DNA of 64,000 nt, taken from an uncultured Bacteroidales bacterium (lineage in GTDB: Bacteria; Bacteroidota; Bacteroidia; Bacteroidales; F082). The notes under the pieces were generated by a model, which was given only the letters and a program-made list of their open reading frames with translations, had not been told where the DNA came from and made no database searches. Below are positions 50,937 through 60,662 of this stretch, piece by piece. The position numbers and the translations under genes were made by a program. Location: the NCBI GenBank assembly GCA_900318465.1, contig ONKQ01000009.1, forward strand, positions 1-64,000, written 5' to 3'. The first letter of the stretch is position 1. Every line of letters starts with the position of its first letter.

Positions 50937-52679
50937 TTACTTGATTTCAACAGCCAGCTGGTTGTCGAGGGTCTTGGTCTTGCCGTCGTTACCACGCACT
51001 TGGATGGCAGTGAACACGAACAGGTCGCCGACGTTGGCACCGCTGAACACGCTCTTGATTTCATCGCTGAAGGTGGCACTGTTCACCTTGGCCTCACGGT
51101 TGGTACCGGCCTTGGTCTTGTACTTCACGGTGTAGCCCACCACATCGTAATGCACACCCTCAAAGTCGAAGTCCTTCATCTCGGCTTCCACGCGGTTGGC
51201 GGCAAGCAGAGCACTCTTCGACACCTGGCCGTTCACCACGTTACGGATGATGGCAGTAGGCTTCGGCAAGTCTTTCACGCGGAACTTCATGCTACCGAGG
51301 TTGGAGCCTTGCGAGCTGACATTCACTGTCACCTCATTGGCATCGCCCGGACGCAGGTTGTAAGTGCCGTTACCCGTCCTCGTCAAGGTGGCACCCGTAG
51401 CTGTAGCAGAGATTTCGCCGCCAACACCGCCGCCGACTGCAATCGGGTTGTCGATACCACGATACACCACGTTCATCTTGACAGCAGAGACAGACACCGC
51501 AGGCGGAGCCACTGTGAAGGAGCCGGAGAACGGGAATTCCTCGATTTGGTTGGTACTCGGATCAAGCATGTCGATGACACCAGTATAACTGTGCGAACCT
51601 ACGCCAGCGTTCCATTCCAACGGAATCACACCTTGGGCGTTGCTGGTGTACTCTCTTTCGGCACCGCCGTCCAACTTGACGCGGGCGGTCAGTTGCGAGT
51701 TCTTCCAAGCCGTCACCATGGCCTGAGCGCGGTAGGTTTGGCCAGAGAGGAGGTAGGCACTCTCGGCAAACACCCTGGCACCGATTTCATCGAAGGTGAA
51801 GTCGGAAGCGTGGATGTCTGACATCAATTCGCTGATGGCGTTCAACTCAGCGGTTTGGGCCTCAGAGATGATCTTGTTGAGCAGGGTGACGTCAGCAACC
51901 AACACTGTGTGGTGGAAGTTGTGATACTCCCAGCTGTCCTGCACCATGTCGGTTGAGCCAGGATAGTAGCTGATCTTGGCACCATAGTACTCGCCCTCCA
52001 AGGGGAGTCTCTTCATCTGGTTTTCGCTATAGCCATTTTCTAACAAAAAGGCTTTCGTTCCGTAGATGCTGTCGGTAAGGAGACCAATTTCGTGAATGTG
52101 TTCAGGGCCGGCGGCCTTAATCACTTCGTGACGGAATTTTCTCATCTTCTCAGAAAGCTCGTAAGCTTTACCACCATTGCCCGGGCCCTCGGGGTCACCC
52201 ATCATGTACATGGTAGGTTGGTTGTAGCCGTCTCTCGACTTCACCTTTGCGGTATTAATGTCGTAAATCGTACGTCCATTGAGGGTGGTGTTGGAACTCT
52301 TCAGCAATCCTCTTTCTTCAACAGCCATCTTGATTGCTTCTTCATCCGTAGTAGCCTTGCTCAGTTCAATTTGCTTCACGAGGTCCCATTTCAGGGCTTC
52401 GACGTAGTTGATGAGGTCGGTAGCTTCTTCTCTCAATACCTGGGCCTTCTCCCAATAGGGGCCGACCTTTTCCTTATCCAAGCCATACTGCTCTTCAAAG
52501 GCGGCATACTTCTGATTAATTTGATTCGAAAGCGTGATGTTGGTGGTTTGCACACCAGCGTTCACGGTGTCGAAGGCATCGAGGATGTCCTTCGAGACGT
52601 TCATAGCTAACAAGGCAGTATAGACCAGGTACATCATACCGATCATTTTCTGTCTTGGGGTTTCTTTTGCGCCTGACAT
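50937..52679 (-). CDS. gldM: T9SS motor protein GldM/PorM
   Basis: 580 residues, a little longer than the ~515 usual. One membrane helix near the N-terminus (MIGMMYLVYTALLAMNVSKD) and a long periplasmic part with Ig-like domains (AVSVSAVKMNVVYRGIDNPI). GldM is the rotor that with GldL turns proton flow into energy for T9SS export. 43 bases after gldL. Confidence 0.95.
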   Translation of the reverse strand: MSGAKETPRQKMIGMMYLVYTALLAMNVSKDILDAFDTVNAGVQTTNITLSNQINQKYAAFEEQYGLDKEKVGPYWEKAQVLREEATDLINYVEALKWDLVKQIELSKATTDEEAIKMAVEERGLLKSSNTTLNGRTIYDINTAKVKSRDGYNQPTMYMMGDPEGPGNGGKAYELSEKMRKFRHEVIKAAGPEHIHEIGLLTDSIYGTKAFLLENGYSENQMKRLPLEGEYYGAKISYYPGSTDMVQDSWEYHNFHHTVLVADVTLLNKIISEAQTAELNAISELMSDIHASDFTFDEIGARVFAESAYLLSGQTYRAQAMVTAWKNSQLTARVKLDGGAEREYTSNAQGVIPLEWNAGVGSHSYTGVIDMLDPSTNQIEEFPFSGSFTVAPPAVSVSAVKMNVVYRGIDNPIAVGGGVGGEISATATGATLTRTGNGTYNLRPGDANEVTVNVSSQGSNLGSMKFRVKDLPKPTAIIRNVVNGQVSKSALLAANRVEAEMKDFDFEGVHYDVVGYTVKYKTKAGTNREAKVNSATFSDEIKSVFSGANVGDLFVFTAIQVRGNDGKTKTLDNQLAVEIK

Positions 52680-52722
52680 AATCTTACTCCTTTTTTATGT
52701 TAAACGATAGGGTTGAGTAGAA

Positions 52723-53574
52723 TTATGCCTTGATATTCATTGCTGACAACATTCCACCATAGACGTTGTTCAAAGCGGTGAGGCGCTGTGACAACTGGGT
52801 CAACTGCTGGTTGAGTTGGCCGGCGTTCTGTGATGAAGCGGTGAGGTTATCCATGTACTTGTTCATAGTTTCGGTCAACTTCTTGCTGGCAGCTGAAGTC
52901 TGCTCGGCACCTTGGAGCTGCAGCTCGTAGATGGAGTTGAGCGACGTCATGCTGTTGGCCACCTTCTTGATGGTGTTGGCGTCGAGGGCGCTGAAGTCGA
53001 GCTTGCCCAAAGAATCGGACAGCTTCTGGTTGGTTTGGACGTAAGCATTCGAGAATTCGGCGATGGACTTCGTGGCGCGGTCCATGGCGTTGGCATAGTT
53101 GGTAGTGGCAGCCATAGCGTTGCTGATGTCGGCCATCTGACCGGCGTTCTCAGCCAATTTGTCAATACCTCTGCCTAATTTCTTGAAGGTGTCTTCGCTG
53201 ACATTCATCTTTTCGAACATCTTGCTCAACATGGCTTCTTCCACATCGGCGGGAGCACCGGTGCTCTTGGTGGTAGCACCCGTAGTGGCAAATTGCGTTT
53301 TCGTCTTGCCGTCCCAGTCCTCTTCGAGTTCGACAAACACATTGTCCCATGCATACTCAACATGCTGGGGCTCAAAAGCCGACATAAAGAAAATCAATGC
53401 TTCGATACCCAGACCGAGAGCCAGCATGAAGTCAGCACCAGGGATGTGGGTCAGTTTAAAGTAAGCACCGATCATAACCACAGAGGCGCCCCAACCATAG
53501 AGGTAGCCCATGAAGGTCTTGAACTTTCTCGAAACGAGGAATTGTTGGAATTTGCTAAGTTCTTTTTTTGCCAT
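52723..53574 (-). CDS. gldL: T9SS motor protein GldL/PorL
   Basis: 283 residues. Two membrane helices (FMGYLYGWGASVVMIGAYFK and the second ALGLGIEALIFFMSAFEP, with Glu58, the conserved proton-path acid). A long cytosolic coiled coil with repeated Asn/Leu follows. Stator of the T9SS proton motor in the inner membrane. Confidence 0.95.
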   Translation of the reverse strand: MAKKELSKFQQFLVSRKFKTFMGYLYGWGASVVMIGAYFKLTHIPGADFMLALGLGIEALIFFMSAFEPQHVEYAWDNVFVELEEDWDGKTKTQFATTGATTKSTGAPADVEEAMLSKMFEKMNVSEDTFKKLGRGIDKLAENAGQMADISNAMAATTNYANAMDRATKSIAEFSNAYVQTNQKLSDSLGKLDFSALDANTIKKVANSMTSLNSIYELQLQGAEQTSAASKKLTETMNKYMDNLTASSQNAGQLNQQLTQLSQRLTALNNVYGGMLSAMNIKA

Positions 53575-53632
53575 GATAATGAAATTTTTAATTGTTATTT
53601 TTATTCTGATTGATTTCTTGTGATTTTATGCT

Positions 53633-55042
53633 TTATCTGTACACCCTCGACATTCTCGGGTTGTCGCCCTTGTTGCGGCCCAAGTAAGGCTGGATGCAAC
53701 GGAAGCCGGTGTAGCAGTTGGCGGAGTCTTGATACTGGTAGTCGCGGGTGGTGACTTGCATGTAATAGGAAACATCCTTCCATGAGCCGCCACGGACAAC
53801 CTTACGCTTCATGACCGGCGGATCGTCGACTTTGGCATTGTAGGTGTAGTTGGGGTTCATGTCCCAAGTGAAGTTGTACGAGTTGGGGTCGTAGGCGGTA
53901 TTGGTCCATTCAGCCACATTGCCAGCCATGTCGTAAAGGCCCCAGCCATTGGGCGGATAGCAGCCCACCACAAGGGTGCGCAGGCCACCGTCGGCGAGGT
54001 AGTTGCCACGGCGCGGCTTGAAGTTGGCCAAGAAGCAGCCCTTTGCATTAGCCGCGTTGGGACCGCCCCAAGGATACGGATTCAGCATGTGACCGCCACG
54101 GGCAGCCCATTCCCATTCCGTTTCGGTGGGCAGACGGAACTCGCTCATGTCGACGCCCTTGCGTGAACGCAAGTAGCCATTGAGCAGCTCAGTACGCCAA
54201 ACGCAGAAAGCGCGGGCCTGCTGCCAGGTGACACCCACCACCGGATAGTTGTCGTAGGCAGGATGCCAGAAGTATTTCTCCGTCATCGGGTCGTTGAACG
54301 AATAGCTGTAGTCGTGAATCCAGCACAGCGTGTCGGGATAGACGTTGATGACCTCGGCACGGGCATAGACGGAACGGTCGCTATAGCCCTGCTGGCGGTT
54401 CGACCATGCGCCCTTGCGGTCCACATTGATGCCAGCATCGGCTTCGCCCAGCGAATACTCGTTGCCTTTCAGCTTGCCGTCGGCAAATTCCTTCTTGGCG
54501 GCAGCTTGGAGGTCGAACCAATAATAGGAATAATACAACTTACGCGGGTCGATCTCTTTTCTCATGAAATACCTCTCGTTTTCAGGGAGATACATAGGCT
54601 CAAGAGCTTCGCGCACATCTTGTTCCTTGCTGTTCCAATCGAGTTTCTCTTTCCAATTGAGGTGCGGCGGATCATAAACCTCACCCGATTTGCTCTCGGA
54701 GATAGCGTACCTGTCGGGGAACGCTTCGGCCAAAAGGCGACGGGCGATGGAGTCACGCACCCAGTAAACAAACTGGCGGTACTCGTTGTTGGTGATTTCC
54801 GTTTCGTCCATGAAGAACGCCGAAACGCTCACCGTTTTGGGTTCGTTGAGATAAGAATTGGTGATGTCTTCACCACCGGCACCCATGATAAAGCTACCCT
54901 GCGGAACGAACACCATACCGTAGGGGTCGGGCTGGTTGAAAGTCTTGTTGGATCTTCTCACTCCAACCAGTTCGCCTTGGTTTGAATTGCCGCAAGCTGT
55001 GAGTAGCAACGCGACCGAAAATACGAACAGTAGTCTCTTCAT
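53633..55042 (-). CDS. gldK: T9SS ring lipoprotein GldK/PorK
   Basis: 469 residues. Lipobox LLLTAC with lipidated Cys17, then an FGE-sulfatase-like fold without enzymatic role: GMVFVPQGSFIMGAGGEDI, FFMDETEITNNEYRQFVYW, RLPTETEWEWAARGG and VVRGGSWKD. Forms the periplasmic ring with GldN. First gene of the operon, 58 bases before gldL. Confidence 0.95.
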   Translation of the reverse strand: MKRLLFVFSVALLLTACGNSNQGELVGVRRSNKTFNQPDPYGMVFVPQGSFIMGAGGEDITNSYLNEPKTVSVSAFFMDETEITNNEYRQFVYWVRDSIARRLLAEAFPDRYAISESKSGEVYDPPHLNWKEKLDWNSKEQDVREALEPMYLPENERYFMRKEIDPRKLYYSYYWFDLQAAAKKEFADGKLKGNEYSLGEADAGINVDRKGAWSNRQQGYSDRSVYARAEVINVYPDTLCWIHDYSYSFNDPMTEKYFWHPAYDNYPVVGVTWQQARAFCVWRTELLNGYLRSRKGVDMSEFRLPTETEWEWAARGGHMLNPYPWGGPNAANAKGCFLANFKPRRGNYLADGGLRTLVVGCYPPNGWGLYDMAGNVAEWTNTAYDPNSYNFTWDMNPNYTYNAKVDDPPVMKRKVVRGGSWKDVSYYMQVTTRDYQYQDSANCYTGFRCIQPYLGRNKGDNPRMSRVYR

Positions 55043-55122
55043 CTTCTTGACAATGATTTAATTACTATTTTTTTACTTCAATTTTTTATTCTGTTTTACA
55101 AGCCTTTTTAGATTGACAGGTG

Positions 55123-55239
55123 TTCAAAAAGAACCGCCAAAATTATGAATTATTATGTTCAACCCCTAAATTTTTCGACATTTTTTCTATTTTTTTCTCT
55201 TCAAGCGTCATTATCACGTTTTAAATAGTTCTTTTTGAA
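55123..55239. promoter_or_regulatory. Inverted repeat in the gldK upstream region
   Basis: TTCAAAAAGAAC (55123-55134) and GTTCTTTTTGAA (55228-55239) are perfect 12-bp inverted arms 93 bases apart, within the AT-rich 350-bp gap upstream of gldK. Confidence 0.35.
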
Positions 55240-55269
55240 AGTCATTATTAATATCAAAATCTAACCGCA

Positions 55270-55390
55270 ATACCTTTTGACTTCGGGACTTCGAGACACG
55301 AGACTTCGGGTATTTGTTTTACTCGCAGTTCCGCAGTCGCGGAGTCTCGCAGTCTATTATGTAGGCTAAAATTGCTCATCTACTTATTAT
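55270..55390. repeat. Dispersed repeat family C, copy 2
   Basis: TTTTGACTTCGGGACTTCGA ... CGCAGTTCCGCAGTC ... ATCTACTTATTA; aligns over its length with 39171-39290. Lies at the 3' end of the PorP/SprF gene. Confidence 0.8.
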
Positions 55391-55391
55391 A

Positions 55392-56363
55392 TTAGAGGTA
55401 TCTGACGCTGCGATAATCGCGCGGCGTACGGTCAAGGTCGAGCTTGAAGCAGTAGCCGAGTGCAATTTCATGCGACCCGGGCACTACTCCCAAACCCATC
55501 ATATTGATGTCGTATGCGTATCCAACGGTGAAGTCCTTGATGCAAATACTCGCGGTAAGGCCGATGGACTCTTGCGGACGGTAGTTGACGCCCAAGGAGA
55601 ACAGGTTGTTGTAGACCACCTTGGCGCCCACGTTGATTTGCCATGAGGCAATATCGGTCATGGCGGCCACCGAAGGAACGAAGCTGAACATGGGCAGGTC
55701 TTCGAACTGGAAGGGATAGCCGGCAACAAGATAGAAAGTGCGGTCGTTGACGAAACTCGCGCTGCTTGAGTTTTGCTCGCTGAGGGCTTTTGTCATGGTT
55801 TCCAACACATTGAGAGCCGAGAAACCGATATAGAACGACTCAGGAACCTGCCAGAAGAGGCCCAGGTTGAAATCGAAGAGCATGTCGCTCTGCTCGCTGA
55901 GACCTTGCAACAAGGGGTCATTCTCTTGGGTGGGATGCAACGACCCGAAGTCGACGGTGCGGTTGCAAAGGCTACCAGAAATGCCGATGCCGAGCGTGGA
56001 ACCGCCAAGGTCAAGGTGGAAGGAATAGCCGAGATTCAAGCCCGTGTTGTCCTCAAAACCGATGTGGTCTTTCAACACACTGACACTGAGGCCGCCATGC
56101 AAAGCACGGAAAGGCATGTCGGCTGAAATCAGGTAGGTGGTGGGGGCTATATCATTGCCGTCATCGTCTTTGAAACCCGCCCATTGCTGGCGATAGAGGC
56201 CGAGCGCATTGACGCCCTCGCTCATGCCGGCAAAGCCCGGATTGATATAGGTATAGGAATTGGAATAATTGGTGAAGATAGGCTGTTGTTGGGCCTTCAG
56301 TCCACTCGTCGCCACCATTGTCATGGCTATCAAAAGCGCGATATGTAGAGGTTTCGTCTTCAC
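55392..56363 (-). CDS. PorP/SprF family outer-membrane protein
   Basis: 323 residues with signal peptide, then PIFTNYSNSYTYINPGFAGM and a beta-barrel pattern of alternating strands (SLGVNYRPQESIGLTASICI, GYAYDINMMG). PorP/SprF proteins are OM beta-barrels linked to the T9SS, often next to gld genes and taking part in surface anchoring or export of particular cargos. 350 bases upstream of gldK on the same strand. Confidence 0.9.
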   Translation of the reverse strand: MKTKPLHIALLIAMTMVATSGLKAQQQPIFTNYSNSYTYINPGFAGMSEGVNALGLYRQQWAGFKDDDGNDIAPTTYLISADMPFRALHGGLSVSVLKDHIGFEDNTGLNLGYSFHLDLGGSTLGIGISGSLCNRTVDFGSLHPTQENDPLLQGLSEQSDMLFDFNLGLFWQVPESFYIGFSALNVLETMTKALSEQNSSSASFVNDRTFYLVAGYPFQFEDLPMFSFVPSVAAMTDIASWQINVGAKVVYNNLFSLGVNYRPQESIGLTASICIKDFTVGYAYDINMMGLGVVPGSHEIALGYCFKLDLDRTPRDYRSVRYL

Positions 56364-56443
56364 TTTTGCTGACGGTATTATACTTATTTGAAACCGCGAA
56401 TTTACGAAAATAGTATTTACAGCGACAAATTAATTTCCAAAAT

Positions 56444-57922
56444 CTACCTAAAGAGCCTGATGATGTCGTTGCCGTTGGCCAATATGACGAGGCCGAGAAC
56501 GAGGATGAGTCCCACGGTTTCAGCCACTTCCATGAATTTGTCGGAGGGTTTGCGCCGTGTGATGATTTCGACAAGGAGGAAAAGGATGAAACCGCCGTCC
56601 AAAGCCGGAATGGGCAAGATGTTCATCACAGCGAGGGCGATGGAGAGGAAGGCCGTCAAGCGCCAAAACATGCTCCAGTTCCATCGGTCGGGGAAGATTT
56701 TGCCGATGCTGATGAAGCCGCCCACGCTCTCGTAGGCCTTGGTCTTGGGACTGAAGATGAGCTTCACTTGTTTCCAATAGTCGCTCAACTCGTCGAAAGT
56801 TTGGCTGAATCCGGCGGGGATGGCCTGCCAGAAGGTGTAATCGATGGTCTCAAGCTCGTAGTAGTCGCCGAGGGCCACATTGCAATAAGCACCAATGACA
56901 GCCTCTTCCGAAAGGTGTACCGCCAAAGGCAAGGTGTCGCCATCGCGCAGCACAACAACTTCCACATCTTGATTCTTAAACTGCTTGATATTCTTTACAA
57001 AATCTTGATAATAAGGCGTTTCAATATCATTGATGCCGATGATGGCATCGCCAGCCAAAAGTCCGGCCCTATCCCCTGCCGAGTTTTCCACCACCTGGGC
57101 AACGATGAAAGGCGTCCTATAAGTAATGAACCGCGCGTTTTGCGAGCCAAGCAGTTTGGTGACCGCGTCGGGAGGCAGATTGATGACCGTGTCTTTGCCG
57201 GCACGTTCCACTTCGATGGTCCGGGCCTTGTCGAGAATGATTTGCAACGGAATGTCGCTGAAGTCTTCGATGTATTGTCCGTCAACGGCAAGAATCTTGT
57301 CTCCATCGCGCAAACCCAACTCATAGCCGAGACTATCGACCGAGATGCCGTATTTGTTGACTTGCTCGGTGGGCAGATAGCTCTTGCCTTCCTTGGCGAG
57401 CAGACCGATGTAGATGACGACGGCCAACAGCACATTCATGAACACGCCTGCCACCATGATAATGAAGCGTTGCCAAGCGGGCTTTGAGCGGAACTCCCAA
57501 GGCTGCGCGGGCTGCTGCATCGCCGACTTGTCCATCGACTCGTCAATCATGCCTGCTATTTTGTTGTAGCCGCCCAACGGGAACCAGCCGATGCCGTACT
57601 CCGTGCTGTCGCTGCGGCGCCAGTCGTCTTCGGGCAAAGTGTTGAGGTCGATGGGATCGTAGTTCTTTTGTTTCTTTCCGGACGCATCCCTGTATTCGGT
57701 GACGTTGAACTTCTCGGGGACATTTTTCGAGAAGAACTTGAAGCGCCATCTGCCATTCACCTTCTTGCAACGAAAGAGCGAGAAGCCCCAATCGAAGAAG
57801 ATGTAAAACTTCTCGACGCGCGTCTTGAAGGCTTTGGCGGCAATGAAATGGCCAAACTCGTGAATGAGCACCAAAATGGATAGCGAGAGGAAAAACTGCA
57901 ATACCTTAATTAATATAGTCAT
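56444..57922 (-). CDS. rseP: RseP-type site-2 protease
   Basis: 492 residues, membrane zinc protease. HEFGH (residues 21-25) in the first helix and LDGG within NILPIPALDGGFI in the last third; PDZ-like region between (AGDRAGLLAGDAIIGINDIE). RseP cleaves anti-sigma factors and leftover signal peptides. In operon with the M23 gene (41-base gap). Confidence 0.93.
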   Translation of the reverse strand: MTILIKVLQFFLSLSILVLIHEFGHFIAAKAFKTRVEKFYIFFDWGFSLFRCKKVNGRWRFKFFSKNVPEKFNVTEYRDASGKKQKNYDPIDLNTLPEDDWRRSDSTEYGIGWFPLGGYNKIAGMIDESMDKSAMQQPAQPWEFRSKPAWQRFIIMVAGVFMNVLLAVVIYIGLLAKEGKSYLPTEQVNKYGISVDSLGYELGLRDGDKILAVDGQYIEDFSDIPLQIILDKARTIEVERAGKDTVINLPPDAVTKLLGSQNARFITYRTPFIVAQVVENSAGDRAGLLAGDAIIGINDIETPYYQDFVKNIKQFKNQDVEVVVLRDGDTLPLAVHLSEEAVIGAYCNVALGDYYELETIDYTFWQAIPAGFSQTFDELSDYWKQVKLIFSPKTKAYESVGGFISIGKIFPDRWNWSMFWRLTAFLSIALAVMNILPIPALDGGFILFLLVEIITRRKPSDKFMEVAETVGLILVLGLVILANGNDIIRLFR

Positions 57923-57963
57923 GGTAGGATTGTTTTTGAAAAAGCGGGCAAAGATACAAAATT

Positions 57964-58893
57964 TCAGTTAGCGGGCACAATGTTGAGCTTCATATATTCG
58001 GCGGGGTTGACTGGAATTCCATTATTCCACAGCTCGAAATGGAGATGTTCCTGATGTTCGGTCTCTCCCGATTCGCCAAGGATGGCGATGGCCTCGCCTG
58101 CCTTCACGTAGTCGCCTTCTTTCTTGAGGAGGGTGGCATTGTGCTTGTAGGTCGAGAAATAGCCGTCGGCGTGTTGAATGCCAATGCAATAGCCGTTCTC
58201 GATGCTCCACGAGGCAAAGACAACGGTGCCGTCGAAAGTGGCGTTGATGATTTGGTCGCCGTTGGATACAATGTCGACGCCATAATGCGACTCGGAGGGA
58301 TTGAAGCTGTTGGTGACATTGCCCGTGAGCGGCACGAAGAAATTCTTCACCGGATGGGTGGTCTTGGCGGGCATCAGGTCGTCGCCGAAGAGGTTGAACT
58401 GGTTTTGAGCCTCATATTCAGCACGTAAGATGCTGTCTTGCTTGGTTTTACGAAGCGTGATGGTGTCGGTGGCGCCAAGCGGCAACGGCTCATAGATGTT
58501 GAGGCTCACCTTGGCGCTGTCGGCGGCAAAGTCATAGCCTTCGATGATGCGTTTCAGGTTTTGGAAATAGATGTCTTTCTTGTCCATCTCACGGCTGAGC
58601 GAGTCGGCGCGAAGGCTCAGTTCATAGACCTCGCGGTTGAGGTTGGTGTCGGTGTAGCCAGGAATGTATTCGCGCAACGGGGTAAAGGCAATGATGAAGG
58701 AGGTGATGATAATGAGCAACAAGGCCATGCCAATGATGACCAAGACGAGATTGAGCAAGTTGAGTTTGAAGCCCAACATGGGTCTGCCCGTCTCGTCGTG
58801 CGACATGAGGAAGTCGTACTTGTGATTGAGTTTCTTCAGCGAAACATTGCGCAAGCTGAATTTCCTCGGTTTTTTATCTTTTGTTTCTGTCAT
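57964..58893 (-). CDS. M23 family metallopeptidase
   Basis: 309 residues. Short cytosolic N-terminus, one membrane helix (LVLVIIGMALLLIIITSFII), coiled-coil segment, and a LytM/M23 domain with SHYGVDIV (zinc His and Asp) and HLHFEL (HxH). Probably an envelope peptidoglycan endopeptidase. Transcribed into rseP. Confidence 0.93.
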   Translation of the reverse strand: MTETKDKKPRKFSLRNVSLKKLNHKYDFLMSHDETGRPMLGFKLNLLNLVLVIIGMALLLIIITSFIIAFTPLREYIPGYTDTNLNREVYELSLRADSLSREMDKKDIYFQNLKRIIEGYDFAADSAKVSLNIYEPLPLGATDTITLRKTKQDSILRAEYEAQNQFNLFGDDLMPAKTTHPVKNFFVPLTGNVTNSFNPSESHYGVDIVSNGDQIINATFDGTVVFASWSIENGYCIGIQHADGYFSTYKHNATLLKKEGDYVKAGEAIAILGESGETEHQEHLHFELWNNGIPVNPAEYMKLNIVPAN

Positions 58894-58960
58894 TTTGCAG
58901 TTTTATAAGGTATTAATAACCTGCAAAAATACAATTTATTGCGGGATGGGTGGAAAATAG

Positions 58961-60415
58961 TTAGAACAGGGCTTCGGCCATCACTTGCCGGGGCACACGG
59001 CGGCCATACATGTTGTTGGCCAGGCCAAAAGGTGTGACGTAAACAGGGACGAGCGTCTTTTTGGTTCCCGTCACCTTGCGAAACACATTCATGCGTTGTT
59101 GCATATATGCATCATAATCTTTCGTGATTTCGTATTCGCCTTGGGCGTATTTCATTTCGCAAAGGTTGATGGTCTTGTCGCTGCGGTCGATGAGCAGGTC
59201 GATTTGGGCGCCCTTTTTCAGGTCTTCGTCGGCTTCCTCCGATTCGAGGATGGCTTTGGCGGGCCGATAGGTCCAAGAACATGGCGTATTCAGCATCCCA
59301 TCAATGCCCAAAGCCTTCACTATCTGCTCAATATGGTTCAGACAGAGGATTTCAAACGCATATCCGCACCAGTTGGAATACGTTGGTGTCAATTGCAGTT
59401 TCGGCCAGTAACCGGCAGGAAAACTTGAGCGGCCGTCGAGGAAGCGGAAATGGAACAGCGTGAAAGGGTCAATCAGTTGATACATCGCGTTTTTCTTGGT
59501 CTTCCCGAAAGGAACGAAACTGCGGATGAACTCACATTCCTCCAATTCCCGGAGTTGGGTGCTGAGGTTGCCGTTGTTGGTGGCCTGAAGTTCTTCCATG
59601 ATTTCGGAGCGCGTCATGCCAGAGCCTTTTTTCGCGAGGGCGGTCACAATGGCGATGTGTTGTTCGGCCCGTTTGAAAAGCGACTTGTAGATTTTTCCAA
59701 ATTCGCCTTTCAGCTCGGCATTGCGACGGAAAAAGAGGTTTTCGATGTTCTGGCTTACGCTTTTGTCAGTCTCAAACAGCGACAAATAATAGGCCACGCC
59801 ACCTATGGCCATGTAACATTCCATGATTTCTGGACGCTCGTAGGGGAAGTTTCGCGATCGGAAATAAAGCTCGGTTTCGCGAAGCGTGAAAGGCATCATG
59901 TTGATTTGATGTGTGACGCGGTTGTGAAGTCCGCCCCGCGCATTGATGATGTGGCTGAGCATCCACGAGGTGGCCGACCCACACACGATGAGTTTGATGT
60001 CGTTGCGGTAATAGGCCCAATTGTTCCAGAAGTATTCCAAAGCGTCCACGAAGTGCGAGCCTGTTGAATCGAGCCAAGGCAACTCGTCGAAAAACAGGAT
60101 TTTAGGCTCGCCCGCGCCAAGGCGTTCCATGTATTGGCCCAGCATCCTGAAGGCCTCCGTCCAATTGGCGGGCAGGTCGATTTCAGCGCCGAAATCAGAA
60201 AGGGCATAGTGGAAGTTTTTGAGCTGCTCCTTGGTGTCGGCCTTTTCCTTGCCAGTCATGCGGAAGGCGAACCGCCCTTCAAACATTTCCTTGACGAGGA
60301 AAGTCTTCCCGATGCGGCGGCGGCCATAGATGGCTATGAATTCCGACCTCGGACTGCCGATGTAGTTGTTGAGTTGGCGTTTTTCCTCTTCACGCCCGAT
60401 GATGGCTGCTTCCAT
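58961..60415 (-). CDS. AAA+ ATPase (archaeal-type ATPase/DUF234-like)
   Basis: 484 residues from ATG 60415 (MEAAIIGREEEKRQLN). Walker A-like YGRRRIGKTFLVKEMF, Walker B ILFFDELPWLD, sensor VCGSATSWM, then a C-terminal nuclease-like region (INLCEMKYAQGEYEI). This family of large ATPases is frequent in Bacteroidales; function unknown. The frame from 60517 would include an upstream palindrome, so the later start is preferred. Repeated GGCGCAAtcT elements cover the promoter. Confidence 0.88.
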   Translation of the reverse strand: MEAAIIGREEEKRQLNNYIGSPRSEFIAIYGRRRIGKTFLVKEMFEGRFAFRMTGKEKADTKEQLKNFHYALSDFGAEIDLPANWTEAFRMLGQYMERLGAGEPKILFFDELPWLDSTGSHFVDALEYFWNNWAYYRNDIKLIVCGSATSWMLSHIINARGGLHNRVTHQINMMPFTLRETELYFRSRNFPYERPEIMECYMAIGGVAYYLSLFETDKSVSQNIENLFFRRNAELKGEFGKIYKSLFKRAEQHIAIVTALAKKGSGMTRSEIMEELQATNNGNLSTQLRELEECEFIRSFVPFGKTKKNAMYQLIDPFTLFHFRFLDGRSSFPAGYWPKLQLTPTYSNWCGYAFEILCLNHIEQIVKALGIDGMLNTPCSWTYRPAKAILESEEADEDLKKGAQIDLLIDRSDKTINLCEMKYAQGEYEITKDYDAYMQQRMNVFRKVTGTKKTLVPVYVTPFGLANNMYGRRVPRQVMAEALF

Positions 60416-60427
60416 TTTGCTTGAATT

Positions 60428-60517
60428 TTGGCGCAAAGTTACAAAAAAACCGAGATTGCGCCAGAAAACTGCATATTTTTTTGGCGCAATCTGACTAAAA
60501 ATGCGAGATTGCGCCAA
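60428..60517 (-). promoter_or_regulatory. Promoter and repeated TTGGCGCAATCT elements of the ATPase gene
   Basis: A TAACTTTG -7 box lies on the minus strand at 60441-60434. Elements: TTGGCGCAAAGT (60428-60439), AGATTGCGCCA (60453-60463), and a perfect inverted pair TTGGCGCAATCT (60481-60492) / AGATTGCGCCAA (60506-60517). They cover the -7 and -33 regions, as an autoregulatory operator would. Confidence 0.55.
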
Positions 60518-60662
60518 AACTATATTTGTTTTTATTGATAATCAGATTGTTATGATATTCTGGTTTTTTCTGATTCAATTTACCGCAAAAAAGGAAAACA
60601 AAATGCCACAAAAAAGGAAAATGGAAGTTGTAAGTAATTGAAAAACAAAGGAAAAGAAATCC

